From Acrasis kona (Eukaryota; Heterolobosea; Eutetramitea; Acrasida; Acrasidae): a stretch of 64,000 nt of DNA. Shown one piece after another: positions 42,494 through 51,399 of the stretch (positions are counted from its first letter, which is position 1; each line of letters opens with the position of its first letter). The notes below the pieces were generated by a model, which was not told the DNA's origin, did no database searches, and was given only the letters and a program-made list of their open reading frames with translations. A program made the position numbers and the translations under genes. Location: the NCBI GenBank assembly GCA_026419775.2, contig JAOPGA020001202.1, positions 1 to 64,000 of the forward strand. Direction: 5' to 3'.

Positions 42494-43696
42494 TTAATGC
42501 TTCCACGCTGTGGTTAAATTACCAGCTAGTTTCAAATAGTAATCACTTGGTAATTGTTTCCCATCAATGCTCAAGTACAAGAAGTTATCCCCCACTGGTG
42601 TATCCTCTTTTCTACTTGCAGCCTTGAATATGGCAGTGGCTTCGTCCACTTCATCAAACATTGCAATGTACAAGAATGTGTTTTTTCTCTGTAATTTAAC
42701 CAACATGCGCTCGGCTTGGGCTCTGAAAAAGTCACCTCCGTTTCTGGATATTTGATTCAGCTTCTCTCCTGGACGTAAATTCTTCCAAGAGAAACCTGGA
42801 AATAGTACAGGTGCGTACCATTTGTTTCTGCTTAATGTTAATCGTTGGTCATCTGGTACATGCTTGTCGAATGTTGATTCGAAACCTGAACGGGATCCGT
42901 AGCGTCCCACAGCCCACGGGCTCACTCCATCAAAGTTGAGTAGAGCGTCGACGAAACCTGGTCTGGCATCTCTCGCCTGAGAGCGCCAAAAGTAGGGCAC
43001 ACCTGCTATGCAGAAGCAGTTTTTTGATTTGAGGTAGTTTGCAATCTCAATTGCTTGTTCGGGTGTGTCTTGTCTATTAATGAAGCCGAGACCCCAAATG
43101 ACCACCACAGGCTTGTTATTGTGTTTTTGATACCTTGGTGATCTTGTGACGCCAAACTCACCAGAGAGGTATTCCCAATCCTTCTTTAATAAATTAACTA
43201 AATTGTCTGCCTTCACCCCTGATACGTCGTACATGATTGCAAATGTTCGTCCATGGGTTTTGGCCGAGGTCATCATGTTTTTTGTGACGGTGTTTCTGAG
43301 TTTAAAGAACCTTGGGTCCTGTATCTCTCCCAAAAACCTTTGTAGAAAAGCAGAATCAATGTTATAATTTTTCATCCACTCGAAATGTTTGTCAACAATT
43401 GAGGGGTGAGCAGAGGAGTAAAGCCTTGCAACTTGTCCATTTTGGTAGCGCAAGTTGGTGTCTTTCATGGCTTGTGGGTCGTATTCTGTTGTGTCCGGCC
43501 ACAGATCAAAAGTTAGTGTGTCTGTGTCCACTTTTTTCCCGTTCCTGCTCCAATGACGCCACCCTACTTCAAATCCATCGGATGCATGGTTGAACCAACC
43601 TTGGTATCCTACAACTACCTTACCGTTCATTGTGTTTGCGTCAACATCACAATAAGCGATGGAGACCAATGCTATCGCAACTAATAGCTTGATCAT
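42494..43696 (-). CDS. Secreted glycoside hydrolase (GH71/GH99-like)
   Basis: An intronless 400-residue frame with signal peptide MIKLLVAIALVSIAYC. The mature protein starts VVVGYQGWFNHASDGF followed by GWRHWSRNG, then LTFDLWPDTTEYDP, FLQRFLGEIQDPRF, FAIMYDVSGV, KPVVVIWGLGFI and FLYIAMFDEVDEATAIF. These are beta/alpha-barrel strand motifs of the GH99-like proteins found in many bacteria and some fungi and protists. Likely catalytic acids are in MYDVSG and FDEVDE, by inference. It would act on polysaccharides in the food vacuole or outside the cell. Lack of introns, together with a bacterial-type family and flanking direct repeats, would fit acquisition by transfer, but several neighbours are also intronless. 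Confidence 0.75.
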   Translation of the reverse strand: MIKLLVAIALVSIAYCDVDANTMNGKVVVGYQGWFNHASDGFEVGWRHWSRNGKKVDTDTLTFDLWPDTTEYDPQAMKDTNLRYQNGQVARLYSSAHPSIVDKHFEWMKNYNIDSAFLQRFLGEIQDPRFFKLRNTVTKNMMTSAKTHGRTFAIMYDVSGVKADNLVNLLKKDWEYLSGEFGVTRSPRYQKHNNKPVVVIWGLGFINRQDTPEQAIEIANYLKSKNCFCIAGVPYFWRSQARDARPGFVDALLNFDGVSPWAVGRYGSRSGFESTFDKHVPDDQRLTLSRNKWYAPVLFPGFSWKNLRPGEKLNQISRNGGDFFRAQAERMLVKLQRKNTFLYIAMFDEVDEATAIFKAASRKEDTPVGDNFLYLSIDGKQLPSDYYLKLAGNLTTAWKH

Positions 43697-43916
43697 GTTA
43701 ATGTTTTGTTCAACGTCGAGTCATTATTAACACAAAAAGACCCTTTTGGAAGACGGCCTATCTTTATTCTCCCATATGGACAATTGATTGAACCAATCAC
43801 AAAAAGTGTTCCATTCATTGTATTAATGACAGAGATTGAAGGACAACAACAAGATTACCAAACAATGTGGATCCACTCTTCCATCTTTTGTTTCTGCGTT
43901 TGCATTTATTTTGAGA

Positions 43917-44083
43917 TTGGTCAACCCTCATGAGTAATATAAAAGTAATCGGAATAGGATGAAGAGACATGAGACCTCACTCAAACCAAACGATTATTTG
44001 AAACTATCTCAAGGGGGATTTACACTATAATAATAGGAAGCATGAGGAAAATCAAATCACGCATGCAGAACTCTAATTCACAT
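43917..44083. repeat. Direct repeat, right of glycoside hydrolase gene
   Basis: Counterpart of 42361-42488, with small insertions. It ends about 45 bp from the tRNA-Gly gene. The rest of 43697-44449, apart from the tRNA, has no feature. Confidence 0.65.
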
Positions 44084-44128
44084 TATCTGAAAATCGCTAA
44101 AACATGTTTGATAGTAAACAAAAAGAAT

Positions 44129-44209
44129 GCATTGACGGGGACTTTCTGGAAAATCGAACCCCGGTCTAGACGATGGCAACGTCCAATTCTACCACTAAAC
44201 CATCAATGC
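44129..44209 (-). tRNA. tRNA-Gly (GCC) with 11-nt insertion after the T-loop
   Basis: Read on the minus strand: acceptor GCATTGA pairs with TCAATGC; the D arm has the standard TAGTGGTAGAA; anticodon arm GGACG-TTGCCAT-CGTCT gives anticodon GCC; variable loop AGAC. The T stem CGGGG/CCCCG pairs perfectly, and the loop starts with the canonical TTCGATT, but 11 extra bases (TTCCAGAAAGT) lie between this and the 3' half of the stem. A TTTTT run 4 bases past the 3' end is a Pol III terminator. Everything except the insertion is as expected for a working gene, so the extra bases may be a non-canonical intron or mark a pseudogene. Total 81 nt. Confidence 0.8.
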
Positions 44210-44449
44210 TTGCAGTTCGTAACATTTTGAATTTTACATCATTAATTATAATATTGAATGAAACTAGGACATTATCGCTCTCGATAGAGTGTACTTTTCG
44301 ACTTTATTTTTATTTGATACATATCTTCAGTTATACTGGTAAACTTTTGAATAAATGTTATAACCCAAATAATCACGATGTTTAAAACAATTGTAAAGAA
44401 AATTAAGTGTTAACATATATTGTAATGATCAATCTAAAAGTTATATTAA

Positions 44450-45414
44450 ATGGAACTTCAAGTCATTCCTCAGACACAACCACCAATATCGGATCTACTC
44501 ACCGTAAAAGCCTATTTCGCAAGCGTTGATGAAATACACAGATTTAATATACCCCCAAACATTGATCTTAATAAATTTAAACAGCAGTTGGCAATTCTAT
44601 ACAATGAATGCGTCGATGGAAATAAACCTGAAGAAACAAACCTTCTCGATATATTCAACAAGAAAATGAGCGTTGGCGAACCAAAGGAGGGTCACATTAA
44701 GCCGAAGGATCTAGTGCTGCAGTATGAAGATGACGAACAAGATTGGATATCTGCAAGAACAGAAGCTGTAAGTAACTTTTTACAATTTCATCATTTTCAT
44801 TCATTTAGGATTGGTCGGAGGCAATTAAAATACAATTAAACTGTAAAAATAGAGGCGTCAACCAATTGTTGAGAATCAAGGCCTCACTTAAGGATCCTTC
44901 CCTAGCACAACCTGATGCCATCCATGAGGGAATACCTTGTGCGAATTGCGACATGAATGAAATCAAGGGTCCGCGTCATGAGTGTCTACATTGTTACGAA
45001 TACAATCTTTGTGGCACATGTTACAAGGATCAGCAAGAAGGGCTTGATGTTCATGATGCCAATCACAGTTTCAAAACCATTCACACACCAGTCTACAACA
45101 CAAGACACTCTCTGACGAGATTTTCACCTTATCAAAGAAATCATCAAAAAAAACACATGCACAGACCTATGAAGACCGTACATTACGTCCCCGACGAACA
45201 ACATGCAGTCAACTACGACAGACAACTTGAAGATTTAAGCAACATGGGCTTTATTGACAGAGCAAGTAATTTACATTTTTTGAAGAGACACAACGGAGAT
45301 GTGAATAGAGCGGTTGCTGCGATTTTGGAAACACAACAACAAGTTGTCCCGCAGAATAATGTCCCACAAAATGAATCACATGAGATGACAGACGAACAAG
45401 TGAGCCAGGTGTAG
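44450..45414 (+). CDS. NBR1/p62-like autophagy receptor, two exons
   Basis: Exon 1 44450-44767, 41-nt intron, exon 2 44809-45414; 307 residues. A PB1 domain (~15-118) is split by the intron (LTVKAYFASVDEIHRFNIPP ... VLQYEDDEQDWISA). A ZZ zinc finger follows (CANCDMNEIKGPRHECLHC, then CGTCYKDQQ and a terminal HDANHSF). A UBA domain is near the C-terminus (LEDLSNMGFIDRASNLHFLK ... VNRAVAAIL). PB1-ZZ-UBA is the order in p62/NBR1, which bind ubiquitylated cargo and deliver it to autophagosomes. It lacks the FW domain of NBR1; I see no clear LC3-interacting motif, though WISA or short acidic tracts could serve. Confidence 0.85.
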
Positions 45415-45431
45415 AATTAAAAGTTTTTTGT

Positions 45432-45857
45432 TTATTGTAAAGGAAATTTTTGTAGAAGTGTTTTTATTTCATCTAGTCCATCTCGTCCATACCTGATTTC
45501 TTTTAATCTACTTTCAATTACTGAAACTCTATGTATTTTTAGAAATTGTTCGAAAAGCAACATACTCTGATTCAATGTCCCTTGTGACTACCTCAATGCT
45601 AGATACTAACTTTAAATTATTTAAAAAGTTCAATAAAAGGCCGATCATACATCACTTGTATTCATTAATGCTCTATCCCTTGATGCCAAATTTTTTGATT
45701 GCTTGGATATGTTTTCTTCAAATTTCGACCCTTCTATAATGCTTCGACAAATGTTGGTAGTGGTGTTTATAATTTCGTCAGATCGTTCATAAATTTCTAA
45801 TCTAACTACTTTTGTAACATTATGTAAATCTGGTTTTGAGGGTTGTGTTGTCGTCAT
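45432..45857 (-). CDS. Small coiled-coil protein, three exons
   Basis: Exons 45651-45857, 45566-45609 and 45432-45528, with introns of 41 and 37 nt, all GT-AG, give a continuous 115-residue reading. It starts MTTTQPSKPDLHNVTKVV and the middle exon reads LVSSIEVVTRDIESE. It is entirely helical and charged, in the size range of BLOC-1/BORC-type or kinetochore coiled-coil subunits, but no family motif is clear. The start codon lies 80 bp from that of the divergent giant coiled-coil gene, so they share a promoter region. Confidence 0.55.
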
Positions 45858-45937
45858 GATATCTTTCTGATTCCTGAGTTACAACCGTGATCTTGAAAAG
45901 TCAACCTATCAGTTTACCAAACCTTTCACTTTTGACA

Positions 45938-48900
45938 ATGGACACACAAGTCTTGGTTCCTTATATTGTAGCTCTAATAAGCGTTGCGGGGGCGCTGTTT
46001 GTATATTTTCAAAAAAGTGGTGCGTCAAACCCCAAAGTGGAAGAGGAGAACACTAAGTTAAAGGCTCGCGTGAGTGAACTCGAAAAAAGCAAAAAAGAAG
46101 TAAAAACCCCGAGGAAAGACGATACCACCGTCGACACATTGAAGAAGGAGATCTCTACTCTCAAAACTTCAAAAGATGAGTTGGAAAAGAAGATTTCTGA
46201 AGCCAATAAACGTGCTTCTGATCTTGAAGTAGAGCTAAAGCAGTCGAACGCTAAAATCCAACCATCAGAGCATTCAAAAGATGCCGAGAAGAAACTTGAG
46301 GAATTGAAGAACAAGAGTAAGAAGGATGAGCAGGAAACCCAATCGCTCAAAACAAGAGCGACCGAGGTCGAGAAGAAACTTGAGGAATTGAAGAACAAGA
46401 GCAAGAAGGAAGAACAAGAGTCTCAATTGCTCAAAACAAGAGCAACCGAGGCCGACAAGAAAGCCACTCAATTAGAAGAAAAGTTGAAGGGATCAGAGAC
46501 AAAGTTACAGACCCTAGAAAAGAAGCTCGCCCAACTTGAGACTCAAGCTAAAAACTCCATCCAAAAGGACGTTCATACTGAGGTCACCAAGAAGTTGAAA
46601 GAGGCCGAGACCGATCTCAAGCAATCCAAGACTGATTTAGAAAAGCATGTACAAGAGAAGAAACAACTTGAAAAGAATGTATCAGAATTAGAGGCTACCA
46701 AGACTAAATTATCCGAAAAGGAAGCTCAGTTACAACAGGCTAACAAGAAAGCTGCAGCTGCCGAAGAAAAGTACGAAGGCGTGAAAGCAGCCCTACTTGA
46801 GGTTGAAGCACTAAAGGCACAATTGAGCAAGACAAAGGACACCGACTTGCAAGTTGAAAAGTTGACAAAGTCAACTCAAGAGCTAAAGTCACAACTAGAG
46901 CTTGTCAAGAATGAAAACCAAAAACTCAAGAGCGAATTAGAACAAGCTAACGACCACAAAGAGCAAGCAGAAACGTTCAGAACAAAGTTGAGTGACGCCG
47001 ATAAAAATGTAGAGTCCACAACGAACACCATCAAGGAGTTGGAAACAAAATTAGAAAAAGTCAACCAGGACAATCAATTGCTCAACAAACAATTAGAAGA
47101 AGCAAAAGCTGCTGTGACACTCAGTGAGTCCTACAAGCAAAAATTCGACGAATCACAAAAGCAAGTTTCATCCACCAAAGACCAAGCCAAGACATTCCAA
47201 GATCAGATCGATGCCTTGAACCAACAAAAATCAAAACTTGAAGAAGAATTAAAATCACAAAAGGAGAGCAACACCTCACAAGTCGCCCTGCTCACATCAC
47301 AATTACAATCAAGCAAGACACTTGGTGACGAGAATGCAAAACTCAAGGAAGAATTAAAATCGCTCCAAGAAGGTTCCAAATCACAGATCGCAACCATCAC
47401 CTCTCAATTAGAGTCAACCAACAATGCTTTAACGAAAGAAAATGCAAAACTCAAGACTGATCTACAAACATCACAAGCTGAAAAATCAGCATCACTTGAC
47501 GAACAATTAAAATCAAACAAGTCCACTCAAGAAGAGAACAACAAATTAAAGGACGAATTAAAAACATTAAAGGAGTCAAACGCATCACAAATTGCATCCC
47601 TTCAAGATGAATTAAAATCAAACCGTTCGACTGCTAGTGATGAGAGTGCAAAACTAAAACAACAATTAGAAGCATTACAACAAAGTAGCGCCTCTCAAAT
47701 TAATTCGCTCAACGATCAATTACATTCACAAAACAACACATCCAACCAAGAGAATGTAAAACTCGGAGGCGAATTAAAGTCATTACAAGAAAAACATGAT
47801 TCAGTCAACCAACAATTAAAATCAACCACCGACGAAAATCTAAAACTAAAACAAGATTTAAAGTCACTCCAAGAAAGTTCGATCGTCGAGTTCAAATCGC
47901 TCAATGATCAATTACATCAAGTCAATGCCAAGAATAAGGATTTGGTCGATTCGTTACAACACAACGACAAGGAAAGAGATGCACTAAGAATTCAAATTGA
48001 ATCGGTCAACCAAAGAGTATTGGAATTAACCCAATCCAACGATCAATACAAGAATCAATTAAATGACAAATCTCAAGAATCAAATCAAGTGAACGAATTG
48101 AACCTTTCGTTACAACGAATCAAGGATGAACATTCGAATCAAATCAAATCACTCCAATCCGAATTAAATCAACAAAAGGATCAAATCAAATCCAAATCAC
48201 AAGAATTGGATCAATCCATTCAAAAGAATGCAGAGTTGACCAACGAGTTGACCCAACTACGATCCAATTCCAACAATCACCAATCAACCATTGCATCGCT
48301 CGCCTCTGATTTGGAATCATCAAAGAAATCAATTCAAGAACTAACCAAATCGAACGAGTCAACCAAACAACAATTACAATCAACCAATCAATCGTTACAA
48401 GAATCCAATTCGAATCTCGAATCCAAACAATCCACCATCGCTCAACTCAACGATCAAATCAAATCTTTACAAAATCAATACGATCAAGAATCAATTAAAA
48501 ATGTTCAATTATCCGATAACTTGAACAGCACGATGAAGAATTTGGAATCGCTCAATGTGACCATCAAGAATTTAGAATCGTTGAACGTTCAAGTTGATTC
48601 CGTGAAGAATGCAAAAGATTCAATCGAGAAGGAAAATTCCAAATTAGAATCTCAAATCAAGAATCAACTGGAGGTGATCTCCGCTTTGGAATCGAGATTA
48701 AAAGAATCCGATTCCAAATCCGAATCTCAATCACAAGAATTGAAATCTTTACAAAAATCTTTACAATCCAATCAAGATGCAGATCACAAATTGAAACAAT
48801 TGCAACAAGATCACACCAAAGCGGAGCAACGCAACGTTGAATTATTGGATTCGATCAAACAATTAGAAAATGCACAAAAATTAGAAAGAGATGCATCTCA

Positions 48901-49741
48901 ACGATTAAAAGATTTACATGCAGAATTACAAAATCAATATGACGCCCAACAAAATTCATTGACCGCCGTTCAATCTCGATTATCCGAATCACAATCAACG
49001 GAATCTTATCAAGTTGACCACATCAATAATCTAAAATTAGAATTGAACCAATCACAACAATCAATCACAAATCTAAGCAACCAATTGGAACTAAAGTCCA
49101 CGGAATTGCAACATTCGCATTTACAATTAGCAGCAAAGAGCGATCAAGTGGACAAGATTCAAGTCAACTATGCACAATTAACGACCGAACACGAAAATCT
49201 ACTAAATCGTTACAAACAATTCAAGGACATGGCAGTATCACAACAATTGGTGACCAGATTGGCGACGAACGATTCCGTCGTGAGACCATTACAACCAACG
49301 GTGATCAAGAATTCCACCATCACATCCGATGAATTAGATAAAGTGGTCGATTTGTTAGAGGATCAAATACCAACGTATACCGTGCTCGATTTGTCGTTGG
49401 TCGCCGAAGATTTGCATTCGCTGGATCACGATCAAATTTCCGAATTTGCAGAATATCTAAAGAGCAACAAGACGGTCAAAGTGGCCAATTTCAATGGCAA
49501 GGGATTGGACAGTCAGGTGTTGAAATTAATCTTGACGCAAATCGCCGACAATCAAACCATCGAGGAATTGAACGTATCCAACAATCAACAAGTGAACGAT
49601 AACAGCGTGATTGGTCCGTTGTTGACTTATTTACAACACAACAAGATTGTGAAGAAGATTGATTTGAGGAACACCGGAGTGACTAGTGCTGCAGTGCAAC
49701 AATTGAGGGAACAAGTGCCACGTGTCGAATTCGTGTTTTAA
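45938..49741 (+). CDS. Membrane-anchored giant coiled-coil protein with C-terminal LRR segment
   Basis: An intronless 1267-residue frame from ATG 45938. Residues 1-25 hold one membrane helix (LVPYIVALISVAGALFVYF) with few residues outside. Residues ~35-1110 are almost unbroken Lys/Glu/Gln/Ser coiled coil with internal repeats (for example ELKNKSKK blocks near 46297 and 46387). The last ~135 residues form leucine-rich repeats like the tropomodulin cap (DLLEDQIPTYTVLDLSL, NFNGKGLDSQVLKLILTQIA, NLRNTGVTS-type end). Architecture recalls ER or Golgi tethers such as kinectin/p180, but the LRR end is unusual. Base use shifts toward CAA/AAT-rich codons after 47200. I infer an ER-surface tether or spacer. 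Confidence 0.75.
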   Translation: MDTQVLVPYIVALISVAGALFVYFQKSGASNPKVEEENTKLKARVSELEKSKKEVKTPRKDDTTVDTLKKEISTLKTSKDELEKKISEANKRASDLEVELKQSNAKIQPSEHSKDAEKKLEELKNKSKKDEQETQSLKTRATEVEKKLEELKNKSKKEEQESQLLKTRATEADKKATQLEEKLKGSETKLQTLEKKLAQLETQAKNSIQKDVHTEVTKKLKEAETDLKQSKTDLEKHVQEKKQLEKNVSELEATKTKLSEKEAQLQQANKKAAAAEEKYEGVKAALLEVEALKAQLSKTKDTDLQVEKLTKSTQELKSQLELVKNENQKLKSELEQANDHKEQAETFRTKLSDADKNVESTTNTIKELETKLEKVNQDNQLLNKQLEEAKAAVTLSESYKQKFDESQKQVSSTKDQAKTFQDQIDALNQQKSKLEEELKSQKESNTSQVALLTSQLQSSKTLGDENAKLKEELKSLQEGSKSQIATITSQLESTNNALTKENAKLKTDLQTSQAEKSASLDEQLKSNKSTQEENNKLKDELKTLKESNASQIASLQDELKSNRSTASDESAKLKQQLEALQQSSASQINSLNDQLHSQNNTSNQENVKLGGELKSLQEKHDSVNQQLKSTTDENLKLKQDLKSLQESSIVEFKSLNDQLHQVNAKNKDLVDSLQHNDKERDALRIQIESVNQRVLELTQSNDQYKNQLNDKSQESNQVNELNLSLQRIKDEHSNQIKSLQSELNQQKDQIKSKSQELDQSIQKNAELTNELTQLRSNSNNHQSTIASLASDLESSKKSIQELTKSNESTKQQLQSTNQSLQESNSNLESKQSTIAQLNDQIKSLQNQYDQESIKNVQLSDNLNSTMKNLESLNVTIKNLESLNVQVDSVKNAKDSIEKENSKLESQIKNQLEVISALESRLKESDSKSESQSQELKSLQKSLQSNQDADHKLKQLQQDHTKAEQRNVELLDSIKQLENAQKLERDASQRLKDLHAELQNQYDAQQNSLTAVQSRLSESQSTESYQVDHINNLKLELNQSQQSITNLSNQLELKSTELQHSHLQLAAKSDQVDKIQVNYAQLTTEHENLLNRYKQFKDMAVSQQLVTRLATNDSVVRPLQPTVIKNSTITSDELDKVVDLLEDQIPTYTVLDLSLVAEDLHSLDHDQISEFAEYLKSNKTVKVANFNGKGLDSQVLKLILTQIADNQTIEELNVSNNQQVNDNSVIGPLLTYLQHNKIVKKIDLRNTGVTSAAVQQLREQVPRVEFVF

Positions 49742-49754
49742 TAAAGTATTTTTT

Positions 49755-50777
49755 TTATTTTGGCCAAGTGATGACTGTTTTTCCGATTCCTTTTCTCGAG
49801 TCTTGTAGATCCATGGCATCTTTGAGTCCTTGTAAATTGAAGGTAAATTCTTTTTGCATGGTGCTCTTTAGCACGCCGCTGTCGAATAGTTCGCTGGTCT
49901 TGTCGAGTATTTCTGATTGTTTTTCTTGTTGGTGGTTGAACATTGGCCTGGTGAACATTAATTCGTAATGTATGCTTAATCTCTTTGCCATGAATCCTCC
50001 GATGTTTACTGGTTTACTCGGCGGTAGGATGAGTGCGATTTTACCTAATGGGCTCAATAGATCGGGGAACTTGTCAAAGTATTCGGTTGGGTCGTGACAG
50101 GAGAAGATGTATTCTACTGTTTTGTTCTTGAGGGATAACTTGTCGACTTGTTCTTTGAGATCCTTCTTGTGGTCAATTACGTGATCGGCACCATTGTCTT
50201 TGCAGAATTGAATAGTCTCTTCTCTAGAAGCGGTGGCAATGACTGTTAGTCCTAGTAATTGTTTGGCGATTTGGATGGCGATGCTACCAACGCCTCCTGC
50301 TCCGTTGATGATTAGAATGGAGTGGTCCTTGTTGGCGTTCTTGTCCTCTGTTATTGATAGACATTCGTATAGTGCCTCCATTGCGGTCAAGGTGACCAAA
50401 GGCATTGCGGCTGCCTCTTGCCAGGATAATTTTTTGGGCTTTTTTCCAACAATCTTGGCATCAACGGCCGTGTACTGGGAGTAGGTACCGTTTTTGGTGA
50501 CATCTCCAGAGTAGTACACTTCATCTCCAACTTTGAGGCTCTTTACGCCCGATCCAACCTTCTCGACGACACCTGATGCATCATAACCGATGACGATCTT
50601 GTCTGCCGAAACACCCATAGCTGATCCTTTTGAAGACCTCATCATGCTATCCACTGGATTGGTAGCAGAAACATAGTTCTTGACTACAACTTCACCATCG
50701 TTGGGTGTTGGGACTTCTACTTCTTCCTCTTGAAACTTGTCATTTCCTCCTGCCTCGGCGATCACGTATCTCTTCAT
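49755..50777 (-). CDS. MDR-family NADPH quinone/enone reductase
   Basis: An intronless 340-residue frame. The N-terminal GroES-like part has NPVDSMMRSS and GYDASGVVEKVGSGVKSLKV, then GDEVYY. The Rossmann part has LIINGAGGVGSIAIQIAKQL, a good NADPH site, and HVIDHKKDL. It lacks the zinc ligands of alcohol dehydrogenases, so it belongs to the zinc-free quinone oxidoreductase branch. Reaction: NADPH-dependent reduction of quinones or enones, probably cytosolic. Closest in layout to the ~336-residue bacterial proteins of this group. It converges on the coiled-coil gene with only 13 bp between stops. Confidence 0.9.
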   Translation of the reverse strand: MKRYVIAEAGGNDKFQEEEVEVPTPNDGEVVVKNYVSATNPVDSMMRSSKGSAMGVSADKIVIGYDASGVVEKVGSGVKSLKVGDEVYYSGDVTKNGTYSQYTAVDAKIVGKKPKKLSWQEAAAMPLVTLTAMEALYECLSITEDKNANKDHSILIINGAGGVGSIAIQIAKQLLGLTVIATASREETIQFCKDNGADHVIDHKKDLKEQVDKLSLKNKTVEYIFSCHDPTEYFDKFPDLLSPLGKIALILPPSKPVNIGGFMAKRLSIHYELMFTRPMFNHQQEKQSEILDKTSELFDSGVLKSTMQKEFTFNLQGLKDAMDLQDSRKGIGKTVITWPK

Positions 50778-51169
50778 TTTTATTTTGTTTATCCGATTTT
50801 TCTCCGTTGGTCAGATCCTTATCAAATATCAGGAGCATAATAATACTATGCAAAGGAGCATAATTATAGGTAGTTTGTGACATACAAGTAGTAATTGAAA
50901 TACTGACGCTGATAATCTTAGTATATGAAAACTCTTAATGTTTGTGTTGTAGTTACAAAAGTGAAATCATACAACAGAAAGCTAAGAGCGATTTATTAAA
51001 GAGAGAATGAACACAAACAAAAACTCCACTTCCGAATCTAAGTCATCGTCTGCAGTAATATCACAGTAGTAGTTTCATTTAGAGATCACCGCGAAGTTCT
51101 AGTTGGTTAAATTATCTACTTCAGACAGAGTCTTGGACAATAATCGTAGACTCCGTTTCGGCAACAAAC
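50778..51169. other. Intergenic, possible small first exon only
   Basis: A 20-codon frame at 51007 (MNTNKNSTSESKSSSAVISQ) ends at TAG. The TAG sits inside GTAGTAG, so it could be an exon broken by the adjacent transposon insertion, but nothing confirms this. No other feature. Confidence 0.3.
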
Positions 51170-51179
51170 CATATTCTTC

Positions 51180-51310
51180 CGGGATTGGAGGTTTCTCACC
51201 TGGAAATTAAATTCTTCACCTGGCAATTAAATTTCTCACCCGACAATTAAATTTCTCACCCGGCAATTAAATTTCTCACCCGGATATTGATATGTCACCT
51301 TGGTTACAAT
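51180..51310 (+). repeat. MULE left terminal inverted repeat, five 20-bp units
   Basis: After a ~12-bp outer end come five near-tandem units of the form TTTCTCACCCGGCAATTAAA, the last diverging to CGGATATTGAT, then ATGTCACCTTGGTTACAAT. The units are likely transposase-binding sites. Confidence 0.9.
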
Positions 51311-51399
51311 TATGAACAACCTATTAGCAGAAAAGTGAGCGTGAGCACTACAAAGATATTGTTTAATAACACATGCTTAACGAATATGATTTTATTGTT

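Noticed and set aside
46009-46404. Ser/Phe-rich minus-strand frame
   Set aside because: Shadow of the coiled-coil gene; Phe/Ser runs come from reading Lys/Glu codons backwards.
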